A DNA stretch of 64,000 nucleotides, from the NCBI RefSeq assembly GCF_000805455.1, contig NZ_JSUS01000044.1, forward strand, positions 124,001-188,000. The letters are read 5' to 3'. Shown piece by piece: positions 44,922 through 53,934 of the stretch. The stretch is from Acinetobacter sp. A47 (GTDB lineage Bacteria; Pseudomonadota; Gammaproteobacteria; Pseudomonadales; Moraxellaceae). The notes beneath the pieces are model-generated. The model did no database searches. It saw only the letters and a list, made by a program, of their open reading frames with translations, and was not told the DNA's origin. The translations under genes and the position numbers were made by a program. Numbering within the stretch: position 1 is the stretch's first letter; every line of letters starts with the position of its first letter.

Positions 44922-46040
44922 TTAAGCGTTCTTGTATTCAACCAGGATACGCAGCATACGGCGTAGCGGTTCGGCCGCACCCCAGAGCAACTGGTCACCG
45001 ACCGTAAATGCACCGAGATATTCTTTACCCATATTCAGCTTACGCAAACGGCCGACTGGTACAGTCAATGTGCCTGTAACGGCCACCGGAGTCAGGTCAG
45101 TCATGGATGCTTCACGGGTATTTGGCACCACTTTTGCCCACTGGCTAGAGTTGCGGATCATGTCTTCGATCTCGTCCAGTGCGACATCTTTTTTCAGTTT
45201 CAAGGTCAATGCCTGAGAGTGACAACGCATTGCACCGATACGGACACAGTGACCATCGATTGGCACAATTTGCTGGTTACCCAGAATCTTGTTGGTTTCG
45301 ACCTGACCTTTCCATTCTTCTTTTGACTGGCCGCTTTCAAGCTGCTTGTCGATGTATGGAATCAATGAACCTGCCAATGGTACGCCGAAGTTTGCTTTCG
45401 GAAAACCTTCACCACGTTGCAGGTCGGCAATTTGACGGTCAATGTCAAGAATTGCAGATTTAGGATCATCCAGTAAGTCTTTGGTATTGTTATACAGATA
45501 GCCCATGCCTGTGATCAGTTCACGCATGTTTTGTGCACCTGCACCCGAAGCTGCCTGATAGGTCATTGAGGTTGCCCACTCCACCAGATTGTTCTGGAAC
45601 AGTGAACCTAAGCCCATCAACATCAGCGAAACGGTACAGTTACCACCAACAAAAGTTTTGGTACCGTTTACCAGACCATCCTTGATCACGTGCAGGTTTA
45701 CCGGATCAAGCACAATGATTGCATCATCTGCCATACGCAGGGTCGATGCTGCATCAATCCAGTAGCCATCCCAGCCTTCGGCCTTGAGCTTTGGAAAAAC
45801 TTCAGAGGTGTAATCACCGCCTTGGCAGGTTAAAATGACATCCATTTGCTTCAGACTGTTAATGTCCGTTGCATCCATAAGTGCTGGGGCAGTCTTACCA
45901 CCAAATGCAGGCGCTTCACCACCTGCATTACTGGTAGAGAAATAGAATGGCTCGATATGAGCAAAATCATTCTCTTCAACCATACGTTGCATCAGGACGG
46001 AACCAACCATCCCACGCCAACCGACCAGACCTACTTTCAT
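44922..46040 (-). CDS. asd: Aspartate-semialdehyde dehydrogenase
   Basis: Asd reduces aspartyl phosphate to aspartate semialdehyde, the branch point for lysine/DAP, methionine and threonine synthesis. The 372-aa product begins [22 protein letters not shown], holds the catalytic Cys in [16 protein letters not shown] near residue 135 and has [17 protein letters not shown] and the C-terminal [15 protein letters not shown]. The ATG at 46040 is chosen since it gives the standard N-terminus with GAGG upstream; a longer frame to 46109 adds 23 odd residues. Confidence 0.96.
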   Translation of the reverse strand: MKVGLVGWRGMVGSVLMQRMVEENDFAHIEPFYFSTSNAGGEAPAFGGKTAPALMDATDINSLKQMDVILTCQGGDYTSEVFPKLKAEGWDGYWIDAASTLRMADDAIIVLDPVNLHVIKDGLVNGTKTFVGGNCTVSLMLMGLGSLFQNNLVEWATSMTYQAASGAGAQNMRELITGMGYLYNNTKDLLDDPKSAILDIDRQIADLQRGEGFPKANFGVPLAGSLIPYIDKQLESGQSKEEWKGQVETNKILGNQQIVPIDGHCVRIGAMRCHSQALTLKLKKDVALDEIEDMIRNSSQWAKVVPNTREASMTDLTPVAVTGTLTVPVGRLRKLNMGKEYLGAFTVGDQLLWGAAEPLRRMLRILVEYKNA

Positions 46041-46222
46041 GTCATTGTGCCTCGGTATGTAAAAAAATTTAAAGGGGTTTGAGTGTATCAAAAGCGTCCA
46101 CAACTGCAAGCCTTAGCTATGTAAAACGGTCAGTTTATTGAGTGGAATATCTTGTTTATATTAGAGAGAAAATTGATAAAGCGACAGCTTTATTGTAAAT
46201 CTATGCTATCCCTAAGAGAAAA

Positions 46223-47338
46223 ATGAAGATGATGTGGATTCAGATTTGCGCAGCAGTGGTGATATGGCTTTCGTTTTGGTCTTTGATCCCGAGAGATGAA
46301 TGGTGGATTCGGGGAGCCGATTTTCCCCGCTTGCAAATCTTGGCACTGGGGATCGGGACGGGGGCTGCGATGCTATTCGGACTGCCAGACTGGAGCCTGG
46401 GCACCGAAGTCCTGTTTGTGGGGCTGGTCGCTGCGATTGCCTACCAGCTCAAAATGGTCTTGCCCTATACGCCGCTATGGAAAAAACAGGTGCAGCAGGT
46501 CAGGCCGGAACAACTGAAGCCTGATCAGCAGCTTTCCTTGCTGGTTGCCAATGTCCTGACGCCAAACGATAAATATCATCTGTTACTTGAGCATATTGAG
46601 AACCTGAAACCTGATGTAGTGCTAACGCTGGAATCCAATGCGGCCTGGCAACAGGCACTTCGCAAGATCGAGCCAGATTATCCGTTCCGGGTACCGGTAC
46701 CGCTAGAGAATCTGTACGGGATGCATCTTTATAGCCGCCTGCCGTTAAACCATACCGAAGTGAAGTTCATCTTAAGTGATGAAATTCCTTCCATCCATAC
46801 CTGGCTGACTTTGGCTTCGGGAGTACAGGTCAAACTGTATTGTTTACATCCAAAGCCGCCAAGTCCCACTGAGGCCAAAGATTCGACTCTCAGAGATGCA
46901 GAGCTGCTGCTGGTCGGTGACCAGATCAAAGATCATGACCAGAGCTGTATTGTGATGGGTGACCTGAATGATGTGGCCTGGTCCAGAACAACACGTTTAT
47001 TCCAGCGGATTAGCGGTCTGCTTGACCCTCGGGTGGGGCGCTATTTTATGAATACCTTCCACGCCGATTATCCGTTATTGCGCTGGTCGCTGGATCATAT
47101 CTTTCATAGTACAGATTTTGGTCTGGTCAAGATGAAGCGTTTGTCGCATATCGGTTCAGATCATTTTCCGATTTATGTGGTTTTACAAACAGACCGTCTA
47201 TTTGAACAACAACAGCAATCATTGCAACAGACTGCCGAAGATGAACAGGAAGCGCAAGAGGCGATACAAGAAGGCATAGAAAAGGCAGAACAGGAAGAAA
47301 AAAAGGTAACAGACCCGTTGGCGCAACCGCATCAATAG
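46223..47338 (+). CDS. Membrane-anchored endonuclease/exonuclease/phosphatase family protein
   Basis: This 371-aa protein starts with two or three hydrophobic segments (residues 1-85) and then an EEP (DNase I-like) domain: LLVANVLTPND near residue 107, VVLTLESNAAWQQAL, IVMGDLNDVAWS near residue 246, LDHIFHS and IGSDHFPIYVVL at the C-terminal end. The catalytic Asn, Glu, Asp and His positions are all present. The topology suggests an active domain on the periplasmic side or at the membrane surface; the substrate (lipid, nucleic acid or phosphoester) is unknown. The tail is strongly acidic (EEQEAQEAIQ). Confidence 0.85.
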   Translation: MKMMWIQICAAVVIWLSFWSLIPRDEWWIRGADFPRLQILALGIGTGAAMLFGLPDWSLGTEVLFVGLVAAIAYQLKMVLPYTPLWKKQVQQVRPEQLKPDQQLSLLVANVLTPNDKYHLLLEHIENLKPDVVLTLESNAAWQQALRKIEPDYPFRVPVPLENLYGMHLYSRLPLNHTEVKFILSDEIPSIHTWLTLASGVQVKLYCLHPKPPSPTEAKDSTLRDAELLLVGDQIKDHDQSCIVMGDLNDVAWSRTTRLFQRISGLLDPRVGRYFMNTFHADYPLLRWSLDHIFHSTDFGLVKMKRLSHIGSDHFPIYVVLQTDRLFEQQQQSLQQTAEDEQEAQEAIQEGIEKAEQEEKKVTDPLAQPHQ

Positions 47339-47666
47339 CATTGAAAAAAGTGCTGAATGACGGTCGCGATCCTGATCTGGCAAATACCGCAAACCGGCTT
47401 ATTTTAAACTTTAACTAATTAATGTACGTTATTTCGTACATGGATTTAAGTTTGCAACGAATAGTCCTGCCCGTACAAAAGATTTATTCTAAATACATCA
47501 GCACAGGGATGCAGGAATGGATTTCCGCTTAAGGACAGCAACGCTGAGATGGAACAGTCATCATGGATATGATGCATGCGATGGACGCAACACAATAAAA
47601 ATAACGTGAAAGCACAACCTCATTTGCCCGGGTCTTGCAGGATGCGAGATCCGGGTTTTAATTTTT
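47339..47666 (+). ncRNA. Candidate small RNA or long 3' UTR ending in a strong terminator
   Basis: The 328 bases after the EEP gene contain no ORF of note but end in a 12-bp GC-rich stem (47627-47638 with 47644-47655, two G-U pairs) followed by TTTTAATTTTT, oriented rightward only. A perfect 7-bp inverted repeat, ATGTACG/CGTACAT, is at 47422-47441. A terminator almost 300 bases past the stop suggests either a long 3' UTR or an independent small RNA; I could not find a convincing promoter. Confidence 0.35.
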
Positions 47667-47683
47667 GCTCATTATCGTATGTC

Positions 47684-48397
47684 TTATTCTGGCTTTTCAC
47701 CTTTTGGAATTTCCGGTAAGGGCGCAGACGGGTCTACCGGTTCAGGGTTACTATGAATACGCCGTTTATGGATCGGTATGCCGAGCTGTGCCGCATCACA
47801 TTTTTCCCACACCGTTTCAGGAGTAGGCGGAGTGGTATGGTAGAAGGCCTTATAGTTGACAGTGAAAGGCAACTCGGTTTCTGCAAAGTTGAGATCCAGC
47901 TCATAATGACGCGTTTCGTAGGGGCGTAAGACCTGTAATTCATCTTGCCCGTCAGCACATCTGAAAGACTGGCCGTGAAAAATGACGGTATCACCCACCT
48001 GAAATTCAACAGGACGGCACGAAGGGACAAGCTGATAAATATAATCGGCAGTCGTATTTGTAATTTCAACCTGTAAGGGAGACTTGGCCAGGGCATGAAC
48101 AGCGTTTAGTGTTAACGGCTGTCCGGTTTCCCCGTCAATTAAGCGCAAATTACGCTGTATGCCGTTACAGTTACTCTGGCTTTCTGGAGGCGCAGTGACG
48201 AAATATTCATAACGCTCATCTTTATCTCCGGTAGATGGATTTGAAATCCCGCCATTGCCACCACCACCCGGTAACGGTTTCTGGGTGCCCGAGCCACTGC
48301 CTCCCAGACTGACATTGGCTGCTGAAAAGTTTTCCCCGCATGCGGTCAATATCAGGGCTGAAACGACAAAAAAGCCCGGGAAAATTATGGTTTTCAT
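47684..48397 (-). CDS. Putative lipoprotein of unknown function
   Basis: The 237-aa product has a lipoprotein signal peptide (FVVSALILTAC, Cys20), then a glycine-rich linker (KPLPGGGGNGGISNP) and a compact domain with a cysteine pair and a PRGH-like ending (KRRIHSNPEPVDPSAP). I do not recognise the family. It follows the DUF6502 gene with a 2-base gap and so is translated from the same message. The linker suggests a tethered surface or periplasmic domain. Confidence 0.7.
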   Translation of the reverse strand: MKTIIFPGFFVVSALILTACGENFSAANVSLGGSGSGTQKPLPGGGGNGGISNPSTGDKDERYEYFVTAPPESQSNCNGIQRNLRLIDGETGQPLTLNAVHALAKSPLQVEITNTTADYIYQLVPSCRPVEFQVGDTVIFHGQSFRCADGQDELQVLRPYETRHYELDLNFAETELPFTVNYKAFYHTTPPTPETVWEKCDAAQLGIPIHKRRIHSNPEPVDPSAPLPEIPKGEKPE

Positions 48398-48399
48398 TT

Positions 48400-49281
48400 T
48401 TATTTATCCTTAAAAGTATAAGGCACTTGCAGTTTTATTTGTGCATCGTACTGATAGACCCCAAACCGGAATTGATAGTTGGCATCTGCCTGATCCTGGT
48501 CCTGTTCACAATGATGAATGGCGGCATTCAAGAGTTGTTTAGCCATATTTTGCCAGAGCTCGATACTGAGCTGCCGCAGTGCTTCAACGGACTGGGCCGT
48601 TAACTTTTCGGCATGCACTGCCTGTTCGAGATGGGTAAAGTTTTTTTCACTGATAAAGTTGTCAATGCCAGCAGCCAGATGATCGGTCAGGTTGGCAGAG
48701 AACAGGGCTTTACTTTCCTGCATCTGGTTGTCGGGTGTAAAACTGTTCTGCTGTAGCACCACCATCTGGCCGTGCTGTTCCACCACGCCTAAACGTTGCA
48801 ATTCAAACAGAATTGAACGTGGGTGCTTTTCGGTCGAGATATGTCTGACCAGTGCTTCAAAACTGTCTTCGTCACCCGAAACCGGAATCTGTTGTGGAAG
48901 ATCCAGTGCAACCCAGCGGGCAATGACACGGGCCGGAACACTAATGGCAACACTGGGTGTTTCGGTGCTGCTTTGGCTGGCCTGTTGCCGAAAAGCACTG
49001 ACATCTTTACGGTGCAGTCCTGATAACAGGCTGACTGCCGAATCGGTTTTATTCTGTTGAATCCGGTCAAGTTCAGCCAGTGCCTGTTCATAAAAGATGG
49101 GCTTTAGAGCCGCCACAAAGTCGGTATAACCGACACCTGAATGAATGAGCCAGCGTGCAATATGCTGCATCATTGGAAAAATGCTTTCCAATGTGGTTTC
49201 TGCTTCCTGTGCAATAAGCCCCTGCGCAGGGTTGGCAACGGGTGCTTTGTCATTCATCACCTGATGTGTGGGTTTTACCAT
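48400..49281 (-). CDS. DUF6502 family protein
   Basis: This 293-aa protein matches the DUF6502 pattern: MMQHIARWLIHSGVGYTDFVAALKPIFYEQAL near residue 37, SAVSLLSGLHRKDVSAFRQ near residue 82 (a helix-turn-helix-like segment), then RVIARWVALD, EDSFEALVRHIS and LFELQRLGVVEQ. It may be a DNA-binding or scaffold protein; function is not established. Start 49281 is chosen because GAGG is six bases ahead; an earlier ATG overlaps the cupin gene. It is the middle gene of a three-gene leftward operon. Confidence 0.75.
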   Translation of the reverse strand: MVKPTHQVMNDKAPVANPAQGLIAQEAETTLESIFPMMQHIARWLIHSGVGYTDFVAALKPIFYEQALAELDRIQQNKTDSAVSLLSGLHRKDVSAFRQQASQSSTETPSVAISVPARVIARWVALDLPQQIPVSGDEDSFEALVRHISTEKHPRSILFELQRLGVVEQHGQMVVLQQNSFTPDNQMQESKALFSANLTDHLAAGIDNFISEKNFTHLEQAVHAEKLTAQSVEALRQLSIELWQNMAKQLLNAAIHHCEQDQDQADANYQFRFGVYQYDAQIKLQVPYTFKDK

Positions 49282-49328
49282 GAAAGCCTCTGCATAATTG
49301 AAACGTATCAGTAACTGGGCGGGCCAGT

Positions 49329-50570
49329 CTAACAATGGCTGGACGATGGGAAGAATTCTGCTCCGCCATTGTCGATCTTAAAATGAGTAAACGAAACACT
49401 GATGGAAATGTCCAGACTTTCGACACAATGCCACCAGCCCAGCGGAATAAATAAAGCTTCCCCGGGTTCCAGAATGCATTCGATTTTACTGCTTTGCGCA
49501 AAATCTGGAAATGAGGCGGTCAAATCGGTCTGGTGAGGATCGGCCACCTGGCTAAACACGGCTACATCGTTATACAGATAGGGCACTTGCAGTGCCGGAA
49601 TCAAGGTCACTTTCTTGCGGCCGTAAATCTGAACCAGAATATTATTGGTCAGGTCATGGTGTAAGGGGGTAAATGTGCCTTTGGGGCCAAACCAGATAAA
49701 GCTGCGATCATCGCGCTGGCTATGGTCGGTATAGCCATGAAAATGATCCAGATCGTTAAACAGGACAGCCAGACTGGACTGGCTGGCTTTGGCATTGTTG
49801 GCGGTCATATAAAAATTATTGGAGTGTTGGGCCCGCTCAACAAGCTCGACAAATTCATTCATCTGCATTCTGGTCTTATGCTGAATGGAATTCCGTTCAA
49901 ACATCGGGTCCTGTTCACGGTTGCACTGTACTTCGATCTGCTGGCTGCCGACAGTATCTTTGAAGTATTGGGGAGACCATGTTTTCAATGCAGGCCAGTG
50001 AGACACTGAATCGGTAAAAATAACAGGCAGGTTCCGGCTGTAATAATGCCGGATAAACTGCCCGAATGAAGGACAGGGGATGCGTTGAACTTGCAGGTAT
50101 GCCGGATTTAAACGGGCAAAACGGTCCAGGGTATTGAGCAGCCAGTTGCGTTTCCGGACCAGAAAATGCTGTTCCCGTGCAATTTGAAAATAAGGATGCT
50201 GGTGGAGCCGGGTCAACGCTTGTGCAATCGTGCTTTCAGTGCAGCCCTGCTGTTGTAGCGATTGATAAATATCGGTCAGATCCGAGCCATCCAATACGGC
50301 CTGCGCGAGCCATTTCTGCTGCTGGTGATTAAGAATGCGAACGGACTGAGTCTGCTCATCTGTCACTGTGGGGGCATACAGTTGCTCAGGTCGGGATGCC
50401 GCTGGCGTGTCAGCTAAATCATCAGGTTCAAGCTGGATCAGACCTTCACGCTGCAAAATATTGACTAAATCCAGAGGAGGGCAGCCACGTTTCAGGTTTT
50501 CTTCTAGCCAGTTCTGCCATTCAGTAGGTAATGCACTGAATTGTCTGGCTAATTTTTCATGTTTACCCAT
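49329..50570 (-). CDS. JmjC/cupin_8-like 2-oxoglutarate oxygenase family protein
   Basis: This 413-aa protein has a C-terminal cupin-8/JmjC-like domain (about residues 165-400) with the iron-binding HxD in FTPLHHDLTNNILVQIYGRKKVTLIP and a distal histidine in FIPLGWWHCVESLDISISVSF. Such enzymes hydroxylate proteins or small molecules using Fe(II) and 2-oxoglutarate. The N-terminal 160 residues contain helical repeats (LARLNPAYLQ, IYQSLQQQGCTESTIAQALTRLH). It heads a leftward operon with the DUF6502 and lipoprotein genes, so a protein substrate in that operon is a reasonable guess. Confidence 0.85.
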   Translation of the reverse strand: MGKHEKLARQFSALPTEWQNWLEENLKRGCPPLDLVNILQREGLIQLEPDDLADTPAASRPEQLYAPTVTDEQTQSVRILNHQQQKWLAQAVLDGSDLTDIYQSLQQQGCTESTIAQALTRLHQHPYFQIAREQHFLVRKRNWLLNTLDRFARLNPAYLQVQRIPCPSFGQFIRHYYSRNLPVIFTDSVSHWPALKTWSPQYFKDTVGSQQIEVQCNREQDPMFERNSIQHKTRMQMNEFVELVERAQHSNNFYMTANNAKASQSSLAVLFNDLDHFHGYTDHSQRDDRSFIWFGPKGTFTPLHHDLTNNILVQIYGRKKVTLIPALQVPYLYNDVAVFSQVADPHQTDLTASFPDFAQSSKIECILEPGEALFIPLGWWHCVESLDISISVSFTHFKIDNGGAEFFPSSSHC

Positions 50571-50659
50571 AGCTTTTCCCTGTCCCTAGTCAAGATTTTT
50601 GACCTTCCGTTATTTATTTAAGCACAAATATATTTGCACTCAAGCAAAAAAGTGTTAAA

Positions 50660-50684
50660 TTTTCACACGAATAAAATGTGAAAA
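50660..50684. promoter_or_regulatory. 8-bp inverted repeat ahead of the PT-linker lipoprotein gene
   Basis: TTTTCACA (50660-50667) and TGTGAAAA (50677-50684) flank nine bases, just ahead of an AGAGGGTAAAACA ribosome site. It could be an operator for the divergent cupin operon and lipoprotein gene. Confidence 0.45.
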
Positions 50685-50705
50685 AATCACACAGAGGGTA
50701 AAACA

Positions 50706-52238
50706 ATGAAAAATATATGGACACAACTGGCACTGAGCGTGACCTGTGCGGTACTGGTCGGATGTGGCTCGGATCATGATTCAGATTCAAAACCGACGCC
50801 CACACCCACACCTACACCAACGCCCACACCGACACCTACTCCTACGCCGACACCCACTCCCACGCCAACACCGACGCCCACTCCGGTTGTGGCTGATCGC
50901 TTTGTGGGCTCTTGGTTAACCGGCTTTTGCCATGAAGGACAACGTTCAAACCTGATCGTACATAAGACTTCGGACAATAGCGTGCGTTTTACTACAGAGA
51001 CACGTCAGTTTGAAAAGGACGACTGTACCGGGGCAGTGGTTAAGAATTACGCCGTTGCCTCTGATGATGCCTTGATTACTGAAATTGCTGCGACAGAAAG
51101 TAGTGGCAGCACCACTGCAAACCGGGTGAAATATAGTGACCGCTATCGAAATGGCGTCGCCTCAGCTTATGCCTTTAAAGGGGATGGCATGTGTGCTGTC
51201 AATGAAAAAGCCAGTATTAAAGATATTCAGGCTTATATGGATGCGGTTGATCCATCTAAAGTCATTACCTGTTATACCCGCACCAATATCGAAGGGTATA
51301 GCCTGTTAAAACCGGCTGTTAAAACGGCCACTGCAAGTTACCGGCTCCTGGACAACCAGAGTTCTTTTGATGATTTCCTGGCGCAGGCCAATGAACAGGG
51401 ACGTCAGGGCTTTGCCCTGGCCAGTACTTCTCTGGATGTCAAAAAAGCCAATAGTGACTTCCCTGAAGCTAAAAACTTATATATCAGGAATAATGAGTCG
51501 GCTGACACATATAGTTATAAAATCGCTGATGTAAATACCAATGTCGTGGCCAATGTCTATCTGTACTGGCTGGCCGAAATCAAAAAACAAGGTGAAGCCG
51601 GATTTGCCTACAAGTCCTCGCTAGGAGAGTCACCAAGCAATAACTATAAATATTTATTTGTAAAAAATGATAAAAAACCAGCGACTTATAGTTATGACAA
51701 CCGGTTCTTGACCGATACCAGCCGCGCTAATATTCTGGCAGTATTTAACCAGCTCGGGGCTCAGGGCTGTAAGTTAATTTATGCGGGCAGTACCTTTACC
51801 CATAACGGTACAACCAATGGCACGTTTTATGTACCCACCTGTGTAAACAGCAGTACTCATAACGGTACTTATAGTTATCGCTATTTTGAAATGCCGAAAA
51901 CTGCTGCGGGTTTCTATGAGGACAATCCAGCCAAGCTAGACCTGTTACTTAAGCAGCAGGCCGCAGAAGGTTATCACCTGATTGATAAGGATAATGCCAT
52001 TGCATTCTTTAATACCAAAGGTTATTTATTTGAGCGTGACAGTGCCAGCACCACCCAGATTGAATCCAAGGTATTTAAGGAAGATGCAATCTATAAACTG
52101 GATTTACCGGGCGAGATTCAGAACCGTTTACAGGATCAGGGGAATCTGGGCTGGTTTATCAATGTGAAATTAGGTTCGGTATATAGTAACCAGCCCACCT
52201 ATTACGATTTAAGTTCAGGCGTGATTTTCCCAAATTAA
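50706..52238 (+). CDS. PT-repeat-linker lipoprotein with tandem C-terminal repeats
   Basis: The 510-aa product has a lipoprotein signal (ALSVTCAVLVGC, Cys20), then a 31-residue Pro-Thr linker, a first domain (about residues 64-215) and five imperfect repeats of 50-75 residues. Repeats share a helix ending in a Gly-rich turn (LxxQLGxQGxxxI) and often a TYSYK/R end: QANEQGRQGF, EIKKQGEAGF, VFNQLGAQGCKLI, LLKQQAAEGYHLI and RLQDQGNLGWFIN. The LGAQGxxL pattern resembles the alpha-beta DUF4177 fold. It probably sits on the cell surface on a flexible stalk. I do not know a named family. Confidence 0.75.
   Translation: MKNIWTQLALSVTCAVLVGCGSDHDSDSKPTPTPTPTPTPTPTPTPTPTPTPTPTPTPTPVVADRFVGSWLTGFCHEGQRSNLIVHKTSDNSVRFTTETRQFEKDDCTGAVVKNYAVASDDALITEIAATESSGSTTANRVKYSDRYRNGVASAYAFKGDGMCAVNEKASIKDIQAYMDAVDPSKVITCYTRTNIEGYSLLKPAVKTATASYRLLDNQSSFDDFLAQANEQGRQGFALASTSLDVKKANSDFPEAKNLYIRNNESADTYSYKIADVNTNVVANVYLYWLAEIKKQGEAGFAYKSSLGESPSNNYKYLFVKNDKKPATYSYDNRFLTDTSRANILAVFNQLGAQGCKLIYAGSTFTHNGTTNGTFYVPTCVNSSTHNGTYSYRYFEMPKTAAGFYEDNPAKLDLLLKQQAAEGYHLIDKDNAIAFFNTKGYLFERDSASTTQIESKVFKEDAIYKLDLPGEIQNRLQDQGNLGWFINVKLGSVYSNQPTYYDLSSGVIFPN
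50793..50885 (+). repeat. Pro-Thr codon repeat encoding a stalk
   Basis: Thirty-one codons alternate Pro and Thr. Third positions vary (CCA, CCC, CCG, CCT; ACA, ACG, ACC, ACT), so the DNA is an imperfect hexamer array. Slippage would change stalk length in frame. Confidence 0.9.
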
Positions 52239-52258
52239 GTCTTGTTGTTTTATTAAAG

Positions 52259-52292
52259 AAAGAGCCGATTCATATCTATGGATCGGCTCTTT
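52259..52292. terminator. Bidirectional terminator after the PT lipoprotein gene
   Basis: AAAGAGCCGAT (52259-52269) pairs with ATCGGCTCTTT (52282-52292), six bases before the acyltransferase stop. Confidence 0.9.
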
Positions 52293-52297
52293 GTTGC

Positions 52298-53233
52298 TTA
52301 ATAGACTTTTTCGTAACCTTCGGCTCTGGTTTTAAAACGACGGTGGAACCACATCCATTGCGTCGGTGCAATGCGCAGTTGAGCCTCAATAATCTGATTG
52401 ACCCGAATCGCATCACCCACTTCATCTTCGCTTGGCATATTGTCCACAACCGGTTCAATCAGCACTTTGTATTGTGGATTACGTACATCACCGTAGCGAT
52501 AAAAATATAGTGGAATTGCAACCGCTTTTGAAATTTTCAGCAAGCGGCGATGTGCTGTTACGGTCGCAGCGGGCACGCCAAAAAACGGGGCCATGACGCC
52601 TTGTTTCAGGCCGAAATCCTGATCCGGACTATACCAGATGGCGCCACCGTCTTTAAGGCGACGGATCAAGCTGCGCATGTCATCATGATCGATCTGGTGC
52701 TGATAGATGGTGGCCCGACCGCGATAAATCAGCATATCCAGCAATGGATTGTTTTGCGGGCGATAGACAACATCCGGCTCGAAGTATTGGGCACTGATAT
52801 ATCCGCCAGCATCGAGCAGGGTACTGTGCGTACCGAGGATTAAAATCCCTTTGCCCTGAGCCTGGGCTGCCTGAATATGTTCCAGTCCTTCAATGCTATG
52901 ACGACCTTTAAACCATTGCGGGCAGTACCAGGCATTCAGGGTTTCAAAAACCCCCAGCATCATATCGACAAAAACTTGCTTGGCCTGAGCTTCGACTTCC
53001 GCAGGTGACCATTCTGGAAAACACAGCTCCAGATTACGCAGGGTAGTCTTGCGGCGAGACTTGAGTAAATGCCAGCATACAGCCGCCAGACCATGTGCCA
53101 GACGCCATTGAATGGCCCACGGGAGAATGGCCAGCAACATAAGAAAAGAAATGGCGATCCAGATTTTCCAGTATTTGGGTAATAAAAATTCCCATTGAAA
53201 TTCGCCAGGTAGATAAGACTGTTTTTGGCTCAT
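52298..53233 (-). CDS. Lipid A acyltransferase (LpxL/LpxM family)
   Basis: This 311-aa inner-membrane protein belongs to the lysophospholipid acyltransferase-like lipid A family (LpxL/HtrB/LpxM), which adds secondary acyl chains to lipid A. An N-terminal membrane helix (WIAISFLMLLAILPWAI) precedes the HxxxxD catalytic motif in LGTHSTLLDAGG near residue 140; WYSPDQDFG and TVTAHRRLLKIS are further family segments. The start at 53233 (MSQKQSYLPGEFQWEFLLP) fits the family's common N-terminus better than the upstream ATG at 53320. Whether it is the LpxL or LpxM activity cannot be told from the sequence. Confidence 0.85.
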   Translation of the reverse strand: MSQKQSYLPGEFQWEFLLPKYWKIWIAISFLMLLAILPWAIQWRLAHGLAAVCWHLLKSRRKTTLRNLELCFPEWSPAEVEAQAKQVFVDMMLGVFETLNAWYCPQWFKGRHSIEGLEHIQAAQAQGKGILILGTHSTLLDAGGYISAQYFEPDVVYRPQNNPLLDMLIYRGRATIYQHQIDHDDMRSLIRRLKDGGAIWYSPDQDFGLKQGVMAPFFGVPAATVTAHRRLLKISKAVAIPLYFYRYGDVRNPQYKVLIEPVVDNMPSEDEVGDAIRVNQIIEAQLRIAPTQWMWFHRRFKTRAEGYEKVY

Positions 53234-53360
53234 AAACGTAGTAAGTTGAATAACGTTGAATTTTGGAGCAGTGTAACATGAACAGCCTGAGACAACTTTA
53301 AATCCGGAACAAAAGCTCAAGACTCAGGTAAATCAATAAAGACAGTTTCAGGTGAGGGCA

Positions 53361-53887
53361 ATGAAAGAGATCAAGATCATCAAAGCCGATATTACCCGGC
53401 TGGCTATGGATGCCATTGTTAATGCTGCCAATACCTCACTGCTGGGAGGCGGAGGGGTTGATGGTGCCATTCATCGAAAAGGGGGAGCAGCCATTTTGGC
53501 AGATTGCCAAAAAATCCGTGCCCAGCAGGGCGGCTGTGCGGTAGGCGAAGCCGTGGTGACCACAGCCGGGCAGTTGCCGGCACACTATGTCATCCATACT
53601 GTTGGCCCGGTCTGGGTAGATGGACAGCACGATGACCTTTATTATTGGAACATGCCTACCGCAACAGTTTTAAACTGGCTGAAGACCTGAAACTCGGATC
53701 TATTGCATTTCCCAACATTTCCACAGGTATTTATCGCTTTCCCAAACCACTGGCGGCTGAAATCGCCATGAGCACCATCTCTGAACAGTTAAAGCAAAGC
53801 CAGTCGGTACGAGAAGTGGTCTTTGTCTGTTTTGATGATGAAAATTTTAATATTTATCAGTCATTAAAAGAGAGTTTCAAGGTTTAA
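53361..53887 (+). pseudogene. Macro-domain protein (YmdB-like), single-base frameshift
   Basis: Two overlapping frames together give a complete macro domain: the first (from ATG 53361) carries [24 protein letters not shown] and [19 protein letters not shown], the second (from about 53640) carries [13 protein letters not shown] and SIAFPNISTGIYRFP. Adding one T in the CTTT run near 53638-53641 joins them without other change. Macro domains of this type (YmdB) bind or hydrolyse ADP-ribose derivatives. The gene is either recently inactivated or carries a sequencing error in a homopolymer. Confidence 0.85.
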
Positions 53888-53934
53888 TCCTGAATAGAGC
53901 ATCTAGCCTGACCAGATAGATGCTCAGATCAGAT

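Noticed and set aside
50793..50885. Phase-variation tract in the PT linker
   Set aside because: The unit is six bases, so slippage keeps the frame. Also the third positions differ, which reduces slippage.
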